In this document: positions 36,873-46,635 of the stretch, piece by piece | Layout of the letters: every line of letters begins with the position of its first letter | How positions within the stretch are numbered: position 1 is the stretch's first letter | NCBI GenBank assembly: GCA_964484125.1 | Contig: CAZAEK010000003.1 | Span: 62,001 to 126,000, forward strand | DNA: 64,000 nt | Direction: 5' to 3' | Source: DSSM01 sp964484125 | GTDB lineage: Bacteria; Bacteroidota; Ignavibacteria; Tepidaquicellales; Tepidaquicellaceae | Program-made: the position numbers and the translations under genes | The notes under the pieces: model-generated | Databases searched by the model: none | Seen by the model: only the letters and a program-made list of their open reading frames with translations | Told to the model about the DNA's origin: nothing

Positions 36873-37967
36873 ATGTTATCAAAAATCACCGTACCTACGC
36901 TACTTTTAGATAAGAAAAAAGCCACAGATAATATTTATTTTATGCTTGGGAAGGCAAGGAAACACGGCTTAATATTCAGACCTCATTTTAAGACACATCA
37001 GTCACTTATAATAGGTAGGTGGTTCAGAGATGCCGGCGTTGATAAAATTACTGTATCGTCTTTTAAGATGGCTCAGTATTTTGCATCTGACGGATGGAAA
37101 GATATAACGGTTGCATTTCCGGTGAATATCAGGGAAATCGAGTTAATAAATGAACTCGCAAAAGAGATTAATCTTAATATTGTTATCGAATCAAAAGAAG
37201 CTCTTGAATTTCTTTCGAATAATTTAAAATATAATGTTGGAGTATTTATAAAGATTGATGCAGGTTATAACAGAACGGGAATAGAATGTGCTGATATAGA
37301 ATATATCAACGCTTTAATCAGACTTATAAGAAGCTGTAGGAATATGAAGTTTAATGGGTTTTTAACCTATACAGGCCAGTCATACAGATTAAAAACCCCT
37401 TCACAAATACCATTATCTTTAAAAAAGACACTTAATAAACTTTCTTTGCTGAAGAAAGCATTTATTAATGATTATCCTGATATTATTATTTCAATAGGCG
37501 ATACCCCTTCCTGCACTTTGTCTGATGATTTTACAGGTGCAGATGAAATCAGACCTGGAAATTTTATCTTCTATGATGTAATGATGATTTCATTAAGTGT
37601 ATGCACATGGGATAAAATTTCAGTTTGCCTTGCATGTCCTGTTGTAGCAAAGCATACTGCGAGAAAAGAAATTGTTTTTTACGGAGGAAGCGTTCATTTC
37701 TCAAAGGAAAATCTGATAATCAGCGGAAAAGAATTTTACGGATTAGTAACAAGGATTACAGAAAACGGATGGAGCGAACCGGTAAAAGGAGTATATGCAA
37801 AAGCGCTATATCAGGAACACGGAATTTTAAAATGTGATAATACAGAATGTTTTAATTCTATCAATGTTGGTGATTTAATAGGTGTTTTGCCTGTTCACAG
37901 TTGTTTGACAGCGGATTGTATGAAAAGTTATTTAACCCTTGATGGCGAAGTAATAGGACATTTATAA
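36873..37967 (+). CDS. PLP-dependent D-threonine aldolase / D-serine dehydratase-like protein
   Basis: 364 residues. Alanine-racemase-type barrel with the PLP lysine at Lys40 (FRPHFKTHQS), then GVFIKIDAGYNRTGIE (about 118-133) and SIGDTPSC (about 209-216). The C-terminal domain has QEHG and VHSCLTADC, matching the His-x-Cys metal site of the DSD1/D-threonine aldolase family. Acts on beta-hydroxy D-amino acids in known members; exact substrate unknown. Its last 6 bp overlap the convergent ftsK gene. Confidence 0.87.
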   Translation: MLSKITVPTLLLDKKKATDNIYFMLGKARKHGLIFRPHFKTHQSLIIGRWFRDAGVDKITVSSFKMAQYFASDGWKDITVAFPVNIREIELINELAKEINLNIVIESKEALEFLSNNLKYNVGVFIKIDAGYNRTGIECADIEYINALIRLIRSCRNMKFNGFLTYTGQSYRLKTPSQIPLSLKKTLNKLSLLKKAFINDYPDIIISIGDTPSCTLSDDFTGADEIRPGNFIFYDVMMISLSVCTWDKISVCLACPVVAKHTARKEIVFYGGSVHFSKENLIISGKEFYGLVTRITENGWSEPVKGVYAKALYQEHGILKCDNTECFNSINVGDLIGVLPVHSCLTADCMKSYLTLDGEVIGHL

Positions 37968-40550
37968 AATATCGTCTAACTCATCTTCTGAAATAAGTAT
38001 TTCCCTCCCTTTAGCTCCCTGATTAGGACCTACTATACCCGCAGCTTCCATCTGGTCAACTATTCTTGCGGCTCTTGCGTATCCAAGTTTTAATCTTCTT
38101 TGTAATGTCGAAGTAGAACAAACCTGTAGCTTTAATACAAGCCGCACAGCTTCTTCAAACATTTCATCTCTTTCTTCTTCAAAAATTCCCTCTCCAAGTT
38201 TTCTCTCAACAAGAGACGGCAACAGATAAGGTTTTGAAAATCCTTTTTGCTGTGAAATAAAATCTACAATTTTTTCGCATTCTTCAGTTGAAATAAATGC
38301 ATTCTGAATTCTGACAGGTTTTGCCTGAGAAGACGATAGATATAACATATCCCCGTTTCTTAAAAGCTGGTCAGCTCCACCCATATCAAGTATTGTTCTC
38401 GAATCAATCTTCGATGCAACCTGATAAGCAATTCTCACAGGGAAATTGGCTTTAATTACCCCTGTAATAACATCAACTGAAGGTCTTTGAGTCGCAACAA
38501 CAAGATGAATCCCAACTGCACGTGCCATTTGTGCAATTCTTGCAATCGGGTCTTCAATATCACGCTTGGCTGTAATCATCAGATCTGCAAGTTCATCAAT
38601 AAATACAACAATATAAGGCATCTTTCTGTGCCTGATAGATTCTGTATCTTTGAGAAGTTTTTTAGAATATTTTTCGTTATATGCTTCAATACTTCTCGCT
38701 CCTGCATTTGCAAGTTTGCTGTATCGGATTTCCATTTCGCTCTCGAGACTTTTTAAAATTGAAACTGCATTAGCAGAGCTTGTTACAATACTCTCGTTAA
38801 TATCTGTTGTGGTTGCAATAAAATGTTTCCTGAGTTTTGCATATAAGCTCAGTTCAATTTTTTTAGGGTCAATCAAAACTAACTTTAAATCTTCAGGACT
38901 CATTTTGTAGAGTAATGAAGCAATTATAGTATTTATACCTACACTTTTACCAGAACCGGTAGCTCCTGCAATCAAAACGTGTGGCATTTTGGCAAGGTCA
39001 TCAATAAATACTTCATCTTCAATTGTCTTTCCGAATGCAACAGGCAAATGCCCTTTAAAGTCTTTAAATTTTTGAGATGATAATATACTTCTGACCCTGA
39101 CCATTGAGGATTTCTTATTTGGGATCTCCACACCGACAGTTCCTTTGCCCGGAATCGGAATAATCATTCTGATTCCCTTTGCCTTCATAGCAAGAGCAAT
39201 ATCATCCTGAAGAGATTCAATTTTTGAAAGCTTAACATCAGGTGCGGGAATTAATTCATAGAGAGTAACAACAGGTCCCGGAGTTGCAAATACTTTCTCA
39301 ATTACTATTCCGAATTTAAGGAGTTTTTCCTGCAGTAACCTTCCGTTTTGGTTAAGCTCTTCATCTGAAATATATTCGAAATCATCTTTCGTCTGCTCAA
39401 TCAGAAGGTCAAGCACCGGTTTTTTATAATCTTCAAGAGTTTCTTCTATAAAATCATCTTCATCTATCCCGGCCATATCTTCCATCATATTAGCGTTTTC
39501 CGGATTTATATCAGTTTCGGATATATCATCTTTCCTTGATGGAGATGTAAGAATATTTTCAAGAGGAACTTCCTTTACAGGTTTTTTCTTCTTTGAGAGT
39601 TCAGTATTTTCTGAGTCAGCTGCAGAGGGTTTGATTTCCTCAGAAAGTTTAGGTCTTTTAATTTCAGTATCTTTTATGACAGGGCTATCTTCATCAGCTA
39701 CTTTATTTCTCAGAGCAAGAATTCTATCCCGTTCGCGTTTTAATTTCTCGGAAAGAGAATCTTCAGTTTCTGAAGATGATTTCTTCTCTTCCTTTAGTTT
39801 ATTTTTTTCAATCTTTGCATCAGATTTTTGTCTGAGCTTTTCTTCTAAATTATTTTTTTCTTTGCTGAAATTCTCTTTAATTTTCTGCCATAAAAGTTGA
39901 AGTCTGGCAATAGTTTTAAGAATATTATTGTCAACTAAAAGAAAACCTACCAGACTGACTAATAAAAGCAGTATTAAGGAAGCTCCGATTCCGCCGAAAG
40001 CCCTGTACAGGAAACTTGCGATAAAATCACCTGTATTTCCGCTCCAGTTACGGGAAATGGAATTTTTTCCAAAAATTAAAATTATTAATCCTGCCGAGGA
40101 AGAGAGACCGAATGAAAGGAGAAATAAATAAATAGAAACCGTAATACTTTTCAGCATTGGTTTCAATCTTAAAATCGTATAACCAATAATTACAAGTATT
40201 ACCGGAATACAGATTGAAAAGTAGCCAATGAATTTAAAAACAAGTAAATCTGCAAAGAAAGCGCCGAAAAGTCCAAGATAATTAAATACAAATATACCCG
40301 GTTTAACAGTTTCTTTCTGCAAAGAAAGGATAAATAAATCCCATGGATATTTAATCCTCTGAAGCTGCGCCTGATCGCTGCCTGAATAAGTAATAACGGC
40401 AATACCAAGTAATATCCCTAAGAGAAAAAGAAGGAACCCTATTGTTCTTTTCTTAAATGATTCAGGAATCTGGAAATCTTCTTCTTTTGATTTTGAGATA
40501 TTTTTTTTACTGCCGTATTCCGATTGTCTTGCTTTCATTTTCTTATTCAC
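37962..40550 (-). CDS. ftsK: DNA translocase FtsK
   Basis: 862 residues. Membrane helices lie between about 35 and 208, followed by a charged Lys/Glu/Ser-rich linker (about 225-375). The motor has Walker A GATGSGKS (529-536), PHVLIAGATG context, and the VFIDELADLM and ATQRPSVDVITG motifs. The C-terminal gamma winged-helix domain (about 793-862; RRLKLGYARAARIVDQME) reads DNA polarity sequences. Works at the division septum to clear and dimer-resolve the chromosome terminus. Last gene of the transaldolase-gcvT-comB-ftsK unit. Confidence 0.97.
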   Translation of the reverse strand: MNKKMKARQSEYGSKKNISKSKEEDFQIPESFKKRTIGFLLFLLGILLGIAVITYSGSDQAQLQRIKYPWDLFILSLQKETVKPGIFVFNYLGLFGAFFADLLVFKFIGYFSICIPVILVIIGYTILRLKPMLKSITVSIYLFLLSFGLSSSAGLIILIFGKNSISRNWSGNTGDFIASFLYRAFGGIGASLILLLLVSLVGFLLVDNNILKTIARLQLLWQKIKENFSKEKNNLEEKLRQKSDAKIEKNKLKEEKKSSSETEDSLSEKLKRERDRILALRNKVADEDSPVIKDTEIKRPKLSEEIKPSAADSENTELSKKKKPVKEVPLENILTSPSRKDDISETDINPENANMMEDMAGIDEDDFIEETLEDYKKPVLDLLIEQTKDDFEYISDEELNQNGRLLQEKLLKFGIVIEKVFATPGPVVTLYELIPAPDVKLSKIESLQDDIALAMKAKGIRMIIPIPGKGTVGVEIPNKKSSMVRVRSILSSQKFKDFKGHLPVAFGKTIEDEVFIDDLAKMPHVLIAGATGSGKSVGINTIIASLLYKMSPEDLKLVLIDPKKIELSLYAKLRKHFIATTTDINESIVTSSANAVSILKSLESEMEIRYSKLANAGARSIEAYNEKYSKKLLKDTESIRHRKMPYIVVFIDELADLMITAKRDIEDPIARIAQMARAVGIHLVVATQRPSVDVITGVIKANFPVRIAYQVASKIDSRTILDMGGADQLLRNGDMLYLSSSQAKPVRIQNAFISTEECEKIVDFISQQKGFSKPYLLPSLVERKLGEGIFEEERDEMFEEAVRLVLKLQVCSTSTLQRRLKLGYARAARIVDQMEAAGIVGPNQGAKGREILISEDELDDIL

Positions 40551-40583
40551 AGCACAAAATTAATATTTCGGAATACTTTCTTT

Positions 40584-41405
40584 CTATTCCTGGTTGTCCT
40601 TTGTCGTTAAATTAATCTTTTTCATTGAGAGCTTCTGACTGTTTTCTATCTCAATTTGCTCTTTTAATTTCACAACTTCTTTACTATAAACCGGGAGATT
40701 AGGATAGGAATCCACTTCTGCAGCAAATTTCAAATCTTCTGTAAATCCAAGCGACATCAGATAGTTTCCATGTTCGGATATTTTGAATAATTCAAATATC
40801 GCTTCCGAATTTATTTTATTATCCCTGTATGCAAACATTTCTGCAAGTTTCACAGCTGCAATCTCAGTATCGCTTATTGAATATTCGATTCCTTCTTTAT
40901 TATTTTGTAACTCCTTTATAATCGTGCCGGCACATACAAAATCTTCAAGGCAAAAATTGTTCAGTTTTCCTGAACATAACAGAACTATATCATCATTGAG
41001 AGATTTTATAAACTCAACAATTCTCGATAAATTGATAAATCCAGCCAGAACAACATTTTTTCCATGTTTGGATTTTATGATTGAAAGAGTTCCGTTTGTA
41101 GTACTGAAAATCAGAATTTTGTCTTTAATTTTCTCATTATTATATTCCAGAGGTGAATTACCAAAGTCAAATCCCTCAATTTTCTTTCCACTTCTTTCTC
41201 CGCAGAGTAACTTAGTTGAAGCTCCCCGGATTTTTGCAGCTTTTGTAGGGTTTTCAGCAGGAACAATTTCTTTTGCGCCATTAACAAGGGCATAGGTTAT
41301 AGTAGTAGTTGCCCTCAATACATCTATGATAACTACATTCTTATCTTTCAGTAAAAGATCGTCAGTAACAAGCGATTGCGTTAAATATACACTTATCTTC
41401 GGCAT
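40584..41405 (-). CDS. comB: 2-phosphosulfolactate phosphatase family protein
   Basis: 273 residues. Characteristic sequences: VVIIDVLRATTTITYAL (24-40), CGERSGKKIEGFDFGNSP (about 68-85), FSTTNGT and LCSGKLNNFCLEDFVCAG. The ComB family dephosphorylates 2-phosphosulfolactate to sulfolactate, best known from coenzyme M synthesis in archaea; bacterial homologues are common and their physiological product is less sure. 33 bp before ftsK and 26 bp after gcvT. Confidence 0.9.
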   Translation of the reverse strand: MPKISVYLTQSLVTDDLLLKDKNVVIIDVLRATTTITYALVNGAKEIVPAENPTKAAKIRGASTKLLCGERSGKKIEGFDFGNSPLEYNNEKIKDKILIFSTTNGTLSIIKSKHGKNVVLAGFINLSRIVEFIKSLNDDIVLLCSGKLNNFCLEDFVCAGTIIKELQNNKEGIEYSISDTEIAAVKLAEMFAYRDNKINSEAIFELFKISEHGNYLMSLGFTEDLKFAAEVDSYPNLPVYSKEVVKLKEQIEIENSQKLSMKKINLTTKDNQE

Positions 41406-41431
41406 ATAAAAATTTTTGTTAAATAAAACAA

Positions 41432-42514
41432 CTAATTTAAAAACGGTGTTTTTACTATTGTAGCTTTTACTCTTTTACCTCTTATATCAATATCAATTTC
41501 TGAACCGATAGAATTAAATCCGGTGTCTATATAAGCGAGTCCGATATTTTTTTCAAGCATTGGACTTGGTGAGCCGCTGGTAACAAAACCAACTTTTTTG
41601 TCATTCACATAAATTTCCTGACCATGTCTTGCAACCATTTTACCATCAATAATAAATCCTACCAGCTTTCTTTTCAAGCCATCATTTTTAACTTTTAATA
41701 TTGCATCTTTTCCGATGAAATCATCTGTATCGAGCTTTGTTATCCATCCCAATCCTGCTTCAAGAGGATTTGCATTTTCATCCATATCATTCCCATATAA
41801 TCTGAATGCATATTCGAGTCTGAGAGTATCTCTTGCACCTAAACCTACCGGTTTGATATTAAATTCCTTTCCTGCTTCAAAAATTGCATCCCAGATTTTT
41901 TCATTCATTTTTTCATCCCATTTCATATAAATTTCAAAGCATACTTTTTCGCCGGTATATCCTGTATGTGAGATAATCATATCTTCACCTGCAATTTTAC
42001 CGAATTCGAAATTGTAATACTCAATTTTACTTAAATCAGTATCGGTTAATTTCTGAAGTGTTTTAAGGGAATTTTTTCCCTGAATTGCAAGAAGGGAAGT
42101 TTCTTCTGAAATATCCTTAATTACAACATCTCCAAAGGCATTTTTCTTCATCCATTCAATGTCTTTGTCTTTGTTTGAAGCATTAATTACCAGCATAAAA
42201 TAATCACCGCAGTGATAGACAAGCAAATCATCAACCATTCCACCGTTTTCGTAACACATCGAAGAATACTGTACTTTACCTTTGGAAAGCTTCGAAACAT
42301 CATTTGTAGTAAGCTTTTGAACAAAGGCAAATGCATCTTTTCCGTGAATTTCGACTTCGCCCATATGGGAAACATCAAATACACCAACGGATTCCCTTAC
42401 GGCTTTATGTTCCGCTATTATACCCTCATACTGAATAGGCATTTCATAACCTGCAAATTCAACTAATTTTGCTCCTAACTTTTTATGAACATTGTTAAAA
42501 CCTGTTTTTTTCAT
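41432..42514 (-). CDS. gcvT: Glycine cleavage system T protein (aminomethyltransferase)
   Basis: 360 residues. GAKLVEFAGYEMPIQY (14-29), VGVFDVSHMGEVEIHG (about 39-54), the folate-site KVQYSSMCYENGGMVDDLLVY and LGARDTLRLEYAFRLYGNDM near 230 are all conserved. Releases ammonia and passes the methylene group to tetrahydrofolate in glycine cleavage. The H and P proteins are not in this window. 25 bp after the transaldolase gene, same operon. Confidence 0.97.
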   Translation of the reverse strand: MKKTGFNNVHKKLGAKLVEFAGYEMPIQYEGIIAEHKAVRESVGVFDVSHMGEVEIHGKDAFAFVQKLTTNDVSKLSKGKVQYSSMCYENGGMVDDLLVYHCGDYFMLVINASNKDKDIEWMKKNAFGDVVIKDISEETSLLAIQGKNSLKTLQKLTDTDLSKIEYYNFEFGKIAGEDMIISHTGYTGEKVCFEIYMKWDEKMNEKIWDAIFEAGKEFNIKPVGLGARDTLRLEYAFRLYGNDMDENANPLEAGLGWITKLDTDDFIGKDAILKVKNDGLKRKLVGFIIDGKMVARHGQEIYVNDKKVGFVTSGSPSPMLEKNIGLAYIDTGFNSIGSEIDIDIRGKRVKATIVKTPFLN

Positions 42515-42539
42515 TTTTCCTGTAATTTTGCTTTTGAAA

Positions 42540-43190
42540 TTATGATTTATTCAATTTATCCCAGTCTTTAAGGAAATTTGTCAGTCCAATATCAGTAAGT
42601 GGATGCTTGGCAAACTGGTCAATAACTTTAAATGGAACGGTTACAACATCAGCTCCCATAAGAGCGGCTTCAACAACGTGAAGAGGATGTCTTACAGATG
42701 CAACAAGAACCTGCGTTTTATAATCATAATTTCTATAAATCTGTACAATCTGTGAAATTAAGTCCATTCCATTATGGGAAATATCATCAAGTCTTCCTAC
42801 AAACGGACTAATTAAATAAGCACCTGCTTTTGCTGCAAGAAGTGCCTGCATAGGAGAAAAGCAAAGCGTAACGTTTGTTTTGATACCTTCAGATGAAAAT
42901 ATCTTAACAGCTTTCAAACCTTCTTTGATAAGCGGTACTTTAATTACTATATTTTTATGAATCTTAGCAAGCTCCTTACCTTCTTTAACAATATCATCAC
43001 AGGTAGTAGAGACAACTTCAGCGCTGATATCTCCATCAACGATTTCACATATCTTGGTAAGAAGGTCTTTGAAATCCTTGTATCCTTCTTTTGCAACTAA
43101 AGATGGATTGGTTGTAACGCCATCTAAAATGCCCATTGAGGCGGCTTCTTTAATTTCATTCAGATTGGCAGTATCAATAAATATTCTCAT
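42540..43190 (-). CDS. Transaldolase, small (TalC/FSA-like) type
   Basis: 216 residues, typical of the short family. FIDTANLNEIKEA (4-16), GVTTNPSLVAKEG (24-36), Schiff-base Lys84 in IVIKVPLIKEG, TLCFSPMQALLAAKAGA and SPFVGRLDD are all present. Interconverts sugar phosphates of the pentose phosphate pathway (or acts as a fructose-6-phosphate aldolase; sequence alone does not separate these). First gene of the operon that continues to ftsK. Confidence 0.95.
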   Translation of the reverse strand: MRIFIDTANLNEIKEAASMGILDGVTTNPSLVAKEGYKDFKDLLTKICEIVDGDISAEVVSTTCDDIVKEGKELAKIHKNIVIKVPLIKEGLKAVKIFSSEGIKTNVTLCFSPMQALLAAKAGAYLISPFVGRLDDISHNGMDLISQIVQIYRNYDYKTQVLVASVRHPLHVVEAALMGADVVTVPFKVIDQFAKHPLTDIGLTNFLKDWDKLNKS

Positions 43191-43361
43191 AATATTTTGA
43201 GATTTATGTTTAATAAACGGAATTTTTCTTTTTCAATTTACTAATTTTAATTATTTATTTAAAGTTATTTATTTTATTTTTGAAAGCTTTACTATATGGA
43301 TAAAAAACTATAGCTGCACTATTTTAAGAAATGAAGTAAAGTTATAAAAATAAAGGGAAAA

Positions 43362-43369
43362 TATTTTTG
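43362..43369 (+). promoter_or_regulatory. Candidate -7 promoter element (TATTTTTG) of the ZIP transporter gene
   Basis: Exact match to the TAnnTTTG box used by Bacteroidota-type primary sigma factors, about 54 bp before the ATG. No convincing TTG at the -33 position was found, so support is partial. The rest of the 232-bp gap 43191-43422 shows nothing else. Confidence 0.4.
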
Positions 43370-43422
43370 CGTTTAAATCTTTTAAAGTTATTTATATGTT
43401 TAAATAGTTAAAAAAATATAAA

Positions 43423-44238
43423 ATGGACTTAAATATATTTCTTAAATACAATCCTGTACTGTTAGCTTTAATTGCAACACTTTTTACGTGGGGAGTAACA
43501 GCTCTTGGTTCTGCGATGGTTTTTTTCTTCAAATCTATTAATAAAAAGGTTTTAAATTCAATGCTTGGTTTTGCGGCAGGTGTGATGATTGCTGCAAGTT
43601 TCTGGTCATTACTTAAACCGGCAATTGAAATGGCAGAGGAAAGTGGAACATCAGGATGGATACCAGCTCTTGTTGGATTTCTCTCAGGCGGAGCTTTTTT
43701 ATTCTTAGTTGATAAAATTCTTCCACATCTGCATATGGGACTTGCAATTGATAAAGCTGAAGGAATAAAAACTTCATGGCAGAGAAGTATTCTTCTTATT
43801 CTTGCAATTACCTTACATAATATACCTGAAGGGCTTGCAGTTGGAGTTGCATTTGGTGCTTTGGCATTCAATGCTGATTCTGCAAGCCTTGGAGGTGCGG
43901 TTGCTCTTGCTATTGGTATCGGTTTACAAAACTTTCCCGAAGGTGCAGCGGTTTCTATTCCACTCAGACGAGAGGGCTTCTCCCGTTTAAAAGCTTTTCA
44001 CTACGGACAGCTTTCAGGTATGGTTGAACCAATTGCAGGAGTACTTGGAGCTTATCTCGTTTTGGTAATTACTCCATTATTACCTTATGCTCTCTCATTT
44101 GCAGCAGGTGCTATGATTTTTGTTGTTGTTGAAGAGTTAATTCCCGAATCACAGACAGGAAACGAGACTGACCTTTCAACAATCGGTGCAATGCTTGGTT
44201 TTGCTACTATGATGCTGCTTGATGTAGCGTTAGGATAA
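43423..44238 (+). CDS. ZIP family divalent metal transporter
   Basis: 271 residues, about eight membrane helices. The paired metal-binding helices are clear: ITLHNIPEGLAVGVAFG (about 125-141) and IGLQNFPEGAAVSIPLRREG (about 165-184), and VVEELIPES near 246. Resembles ZupT-type importers of zinc and related cations; selectivity cannot be read from sequence. Monocistronic; a weak hairpin TTAAAG/CTTTAA at 44253-44269 with T-rich tail could end it. Confidence 0.93.
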   Translation: MDLNIFLKYNPVLLALIATLFTWGVTALGSAMVFFFKSINKKVLNSMLGFAAGVMIAASFWSLLKPAIEMAEESGTSGWIPALVGFLSGGAFLFLVDKILPHLHMGLAIDKAEGIKTSWQRSILLILAITLHNIPEGLAVGVAFGALAFNADSASLGGAVALAIGIGLQNFPEGAAVSIPLRREGFSRLKAFHYGQLSGMVEPIAGVLGAYLVLVITPLLPYALSFAAGAMIFVVVEELIPESQTGNETDLSTIGAMLGFATMMLLDVALG

Positions 44239-44323
44239 CTTCATTTTGTATTTTAAAGAACTGCTTTAATTTATTTTTTAGCTTTAATAATTTATAATTT
44301 AAAATATTAGTTTTGCTGCTTTT

Positions 44324-46387
44324 TTATTTAATCAATAACATTCGTCTGACTTCGGTAAAACCATTTACTTCCATTCTGTAAATATAAACACCAGTTGATA
44401 ATTCCGGAGCATAAAAATCAACTGAATATATTCCTTCATTCTTAAGTTCGTTCACAAGATTTGCTACTTTTCTTCCAAGCAAATCATATACATTAATTTT
44501 TACAAATCCATTGTTTGAAACTGCATACCTTATTGTTGTTACTGGATTAAATGGATTTGGATAATTCTGGAACAGTGAGTATTTCCCGGGCTTCAGAATT
44601 TCAACATTTTCATTTAATTCAAAATACTCAAAATTACCGTTGAAATCTATTTGTTTTAATTTATACTTATAAATTCCTGCCTGTAAGTTTTTATCTAAAT
44701 ATTCATAATTATTATTTCCCGGCAGGTTTTTTCCTTTTACAAATCCGATTTTTTCCCAGTTTTTATTGTCATATCTGTATATTTCAAATCCTGAATTATT
44801 AATTTCTTCTGCAGATACCCAATTTAATGAAACATTATTCATATTTATCTTATGAGAAAAACTTAATAATTTTACAGGTAAAGTACCTTCAGTTGTACCT
44901 AATGTAATAAATGAACCATCAGTGATTGAATTAAATGGATTAAGAAAAGTTGAAATTGTTGCTGTAAAAATATTACCTGAATAACTTCCTGTAAAAACTG
45001 AAGCATTGGTAAAATCTGAACTACCTGAAATCAATAATCGCAAATTATCAGGATTTGAAATTATTAAATTTGAGCAATCTATAGAAATAGTTCCTGTTAC
45101 ACCACCGGTTTTATGAATCTGAAATTTCCATATTCTTGCGAGCCGGCTTTGAATTCCGGTTGGTACGTTGGAAGACCCCTCAGACAAAGTGCTATTATTA
45201 TGGGCAAATAATAAGCATTCATCAGTATTATTTGCGTCTATATTCGTATTTGATACAGTTAAAATTGAAGATGTGTTACTTGATTTGGTATCCCAGATTC
45301 CTCTGACGTCGGTTAACCCATCGAGATTTGAAGTTGCCACAGGAGCTGCTGAAGCCATCCATTGGGATGTAGAGCTTGAAGATGCTTCAACACCAATCCA
45401 GGTCATACCATTGTTTGTTTGGTTTCCATAATCATCAAGTTTTGGTTCAACGCTCCAGTTATAACCAGAATTAAAAGTAAGTCTGTCACTTGTATTTCCA
45501 TACACAGTAAATACATCGCCAATTCCAGCTCCTGCAATGGTTCTTGCAGTTAACCCGGCGAAATTGTCTGTAGTCCATTGTTTATCGTTATCCTCAACAA
45601 ATTTTCTGCCGTTTTCATCGGTTCCATATCCGGGGTTACCATGTATGTCTATAAGAGCTGCATAATATTTTCCGTCCGCATTCTGCGAACCTTCATCATC
45701 TACTACGCTGCCTTCTGAATTATCTAATGCCCAATAGCTTTTTAAATAAGCTGTTTCTAAAGATGATTTTGAATACATTTGCTGAATAATCTGGTCATTG
45801 GTAAGTGCTTTATTCCATATTCTTATTTCATCAATATTACCCGAAAAAAGTCTGTAACCATTTGTTATTCTGCCAATATTCAGGTGATAAAGTGAATTAT
45901 ACGGGTTTATATTGCCGGATAACGAAATAGAGTTTTCAAGCACTCCGTTTATATAAAATTTTAATGTAGAGCCATCGTATGTACCGGTTAAATAATACCA
46001 TTTATTAGCTTGTGGCTGAGTTGTGGAATAAACATATTTTCTTTCATTTGTAGTTCTTACTGCCCATTCGAAATATGTATTATTCTGGCTATGGTGTAAC
46101 CAAAACTGACCCTGATCTCTATAGATATGATGGTCCATTGTAATTATTGTTGCCCACTTTCCTTCCTGTTCGTGCCCTGTTGTATATGAACCCGGAACTT
46201 CAGTCCACTTAACCCATGCTGCTACGGTAATTTCATTAGTAAACCCATAGTTCGGAGAGCCGCAATAGATAAATTGTCCGTGGTTTTTCCACTGAAAATT
46301 ACTGAATTTAACAACATTACCGGCTCCCTGAGAAAATAAATCTCCTGCAAGAGTAAATAATAAAATAAATAAAGTAATTCTTTTCAT
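44324..46387 (-). CDS. Secreted LamG-domain protein with type IX sorting domain
   Basis: 687 residues. Signal peptide about 1-21. A LamG/concanavalin-like domain covers about 30-235: ITVAAWVKW, NKWYYLTGTYDGSTLKFYINGVLE and GNIDEIRIWNKAL are the standard strands. A middle beta region with fibronectin-like segments (VKLLSFSHKINMNNVSLNWVSAEEINNSGFEIYR) follows, and the end LFQNYPNPFNP... RRMLLIK is a type IX sorting domain. Likely a cell-surface or secreted binding/adhesion protein; no catalytic motif seen. Confidence 0.9.
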   Translation of the reverse strand: MKRITLFILLFTLAGDLFSQGAGNVVKFSNFQWKNHGQFIYCGSPNYGFTNEITVAAWVKWTEVPGSYTTGHEQEGKWATIITMDHHIYRDQGQFWLHHSQNNTYFEWAVRTTNERKYVYSTTQPQANKWYYLTGTYDGSTLKFYINGVLENSISLSGNINPYNSLYHLNIGRITNGYRLFSGNIDEIRIWNKALTNDQIIQQMYSKSSLETAYLKSYWALDNSEGSVVDDEGSQNADGKYYAALIDIHGNPGYGTDENGRKFVEDNDKQWTTDNFAGLTARTIAGAGIGDVFTVYGNTSDRLTFNSGYNWSVEPKLDDYGNQTNNGMTWIGVEASSSSTSQWMASAAPVATSNLDGLTDVRGIWDTKSSNTSSILTVSNTNIDANNTDECLLFAHNNSTLSEGSSNVPTGIQSRLARIWKFQIHKTGGVTGTISIDCSNLIISNPDNLRLLISGSSDFTNASVFTGSYSGNIFTATISTFLNPFNSITDGSFITLGTTEGTLPVKLLSFSHKINMNNVSLNWVSAEEINNSGFEIYRYDNKNWEKIGFVKGKNLPGNNNYEYLDKNLQAGIYKYKLKQIDFNGNFEYFELNENVEILKPGKYSLFQNYPNPFNPVTTIRYAVSNNGFVKINVYDLLGRKVANLVNELKNEGIYSVDFYAPELSTGVYIYRMEVNGFTEVRRMLLIK

Positions 46388-46635
46388 TTTTTTCCAATAT
46401 TTAGTTTAATAAATGTTTGTTTTGAAAAAATGTTGCAAATAATATGCCAGAAAAAATAATCTAATTATGGCAAATCAAACATTTATTTTAAACATCAGTC
46501 TCATTTTGAGACTCCTTTTCTCATTTTTGAAAATATTCATTTCCAAATACACGCTTTAAAACACCAAACGACTGTTTATTTTTGGAATAAGATTTGCCTA
46601 TCTATTATTATAGATTTGCCAAATTTAAAATCAAT
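46388..46635. promoter_or_regulatory. Divergent promoter region with palindrome and -7-like box
   Basis: Non-coding gap between divergent genes. A perfect palindrome AGTCTCA-TTT-TGAGACT lies at 46497-46513. TAGATTTG at 46611-46618 matches the TAnnTTTG promoter box 18 bp before the serine-hydrolase ATG. AAATGTTTG near 46410 and CAAACATTT near 46485 form a wide inverted repeat. Confidence 0.4.
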
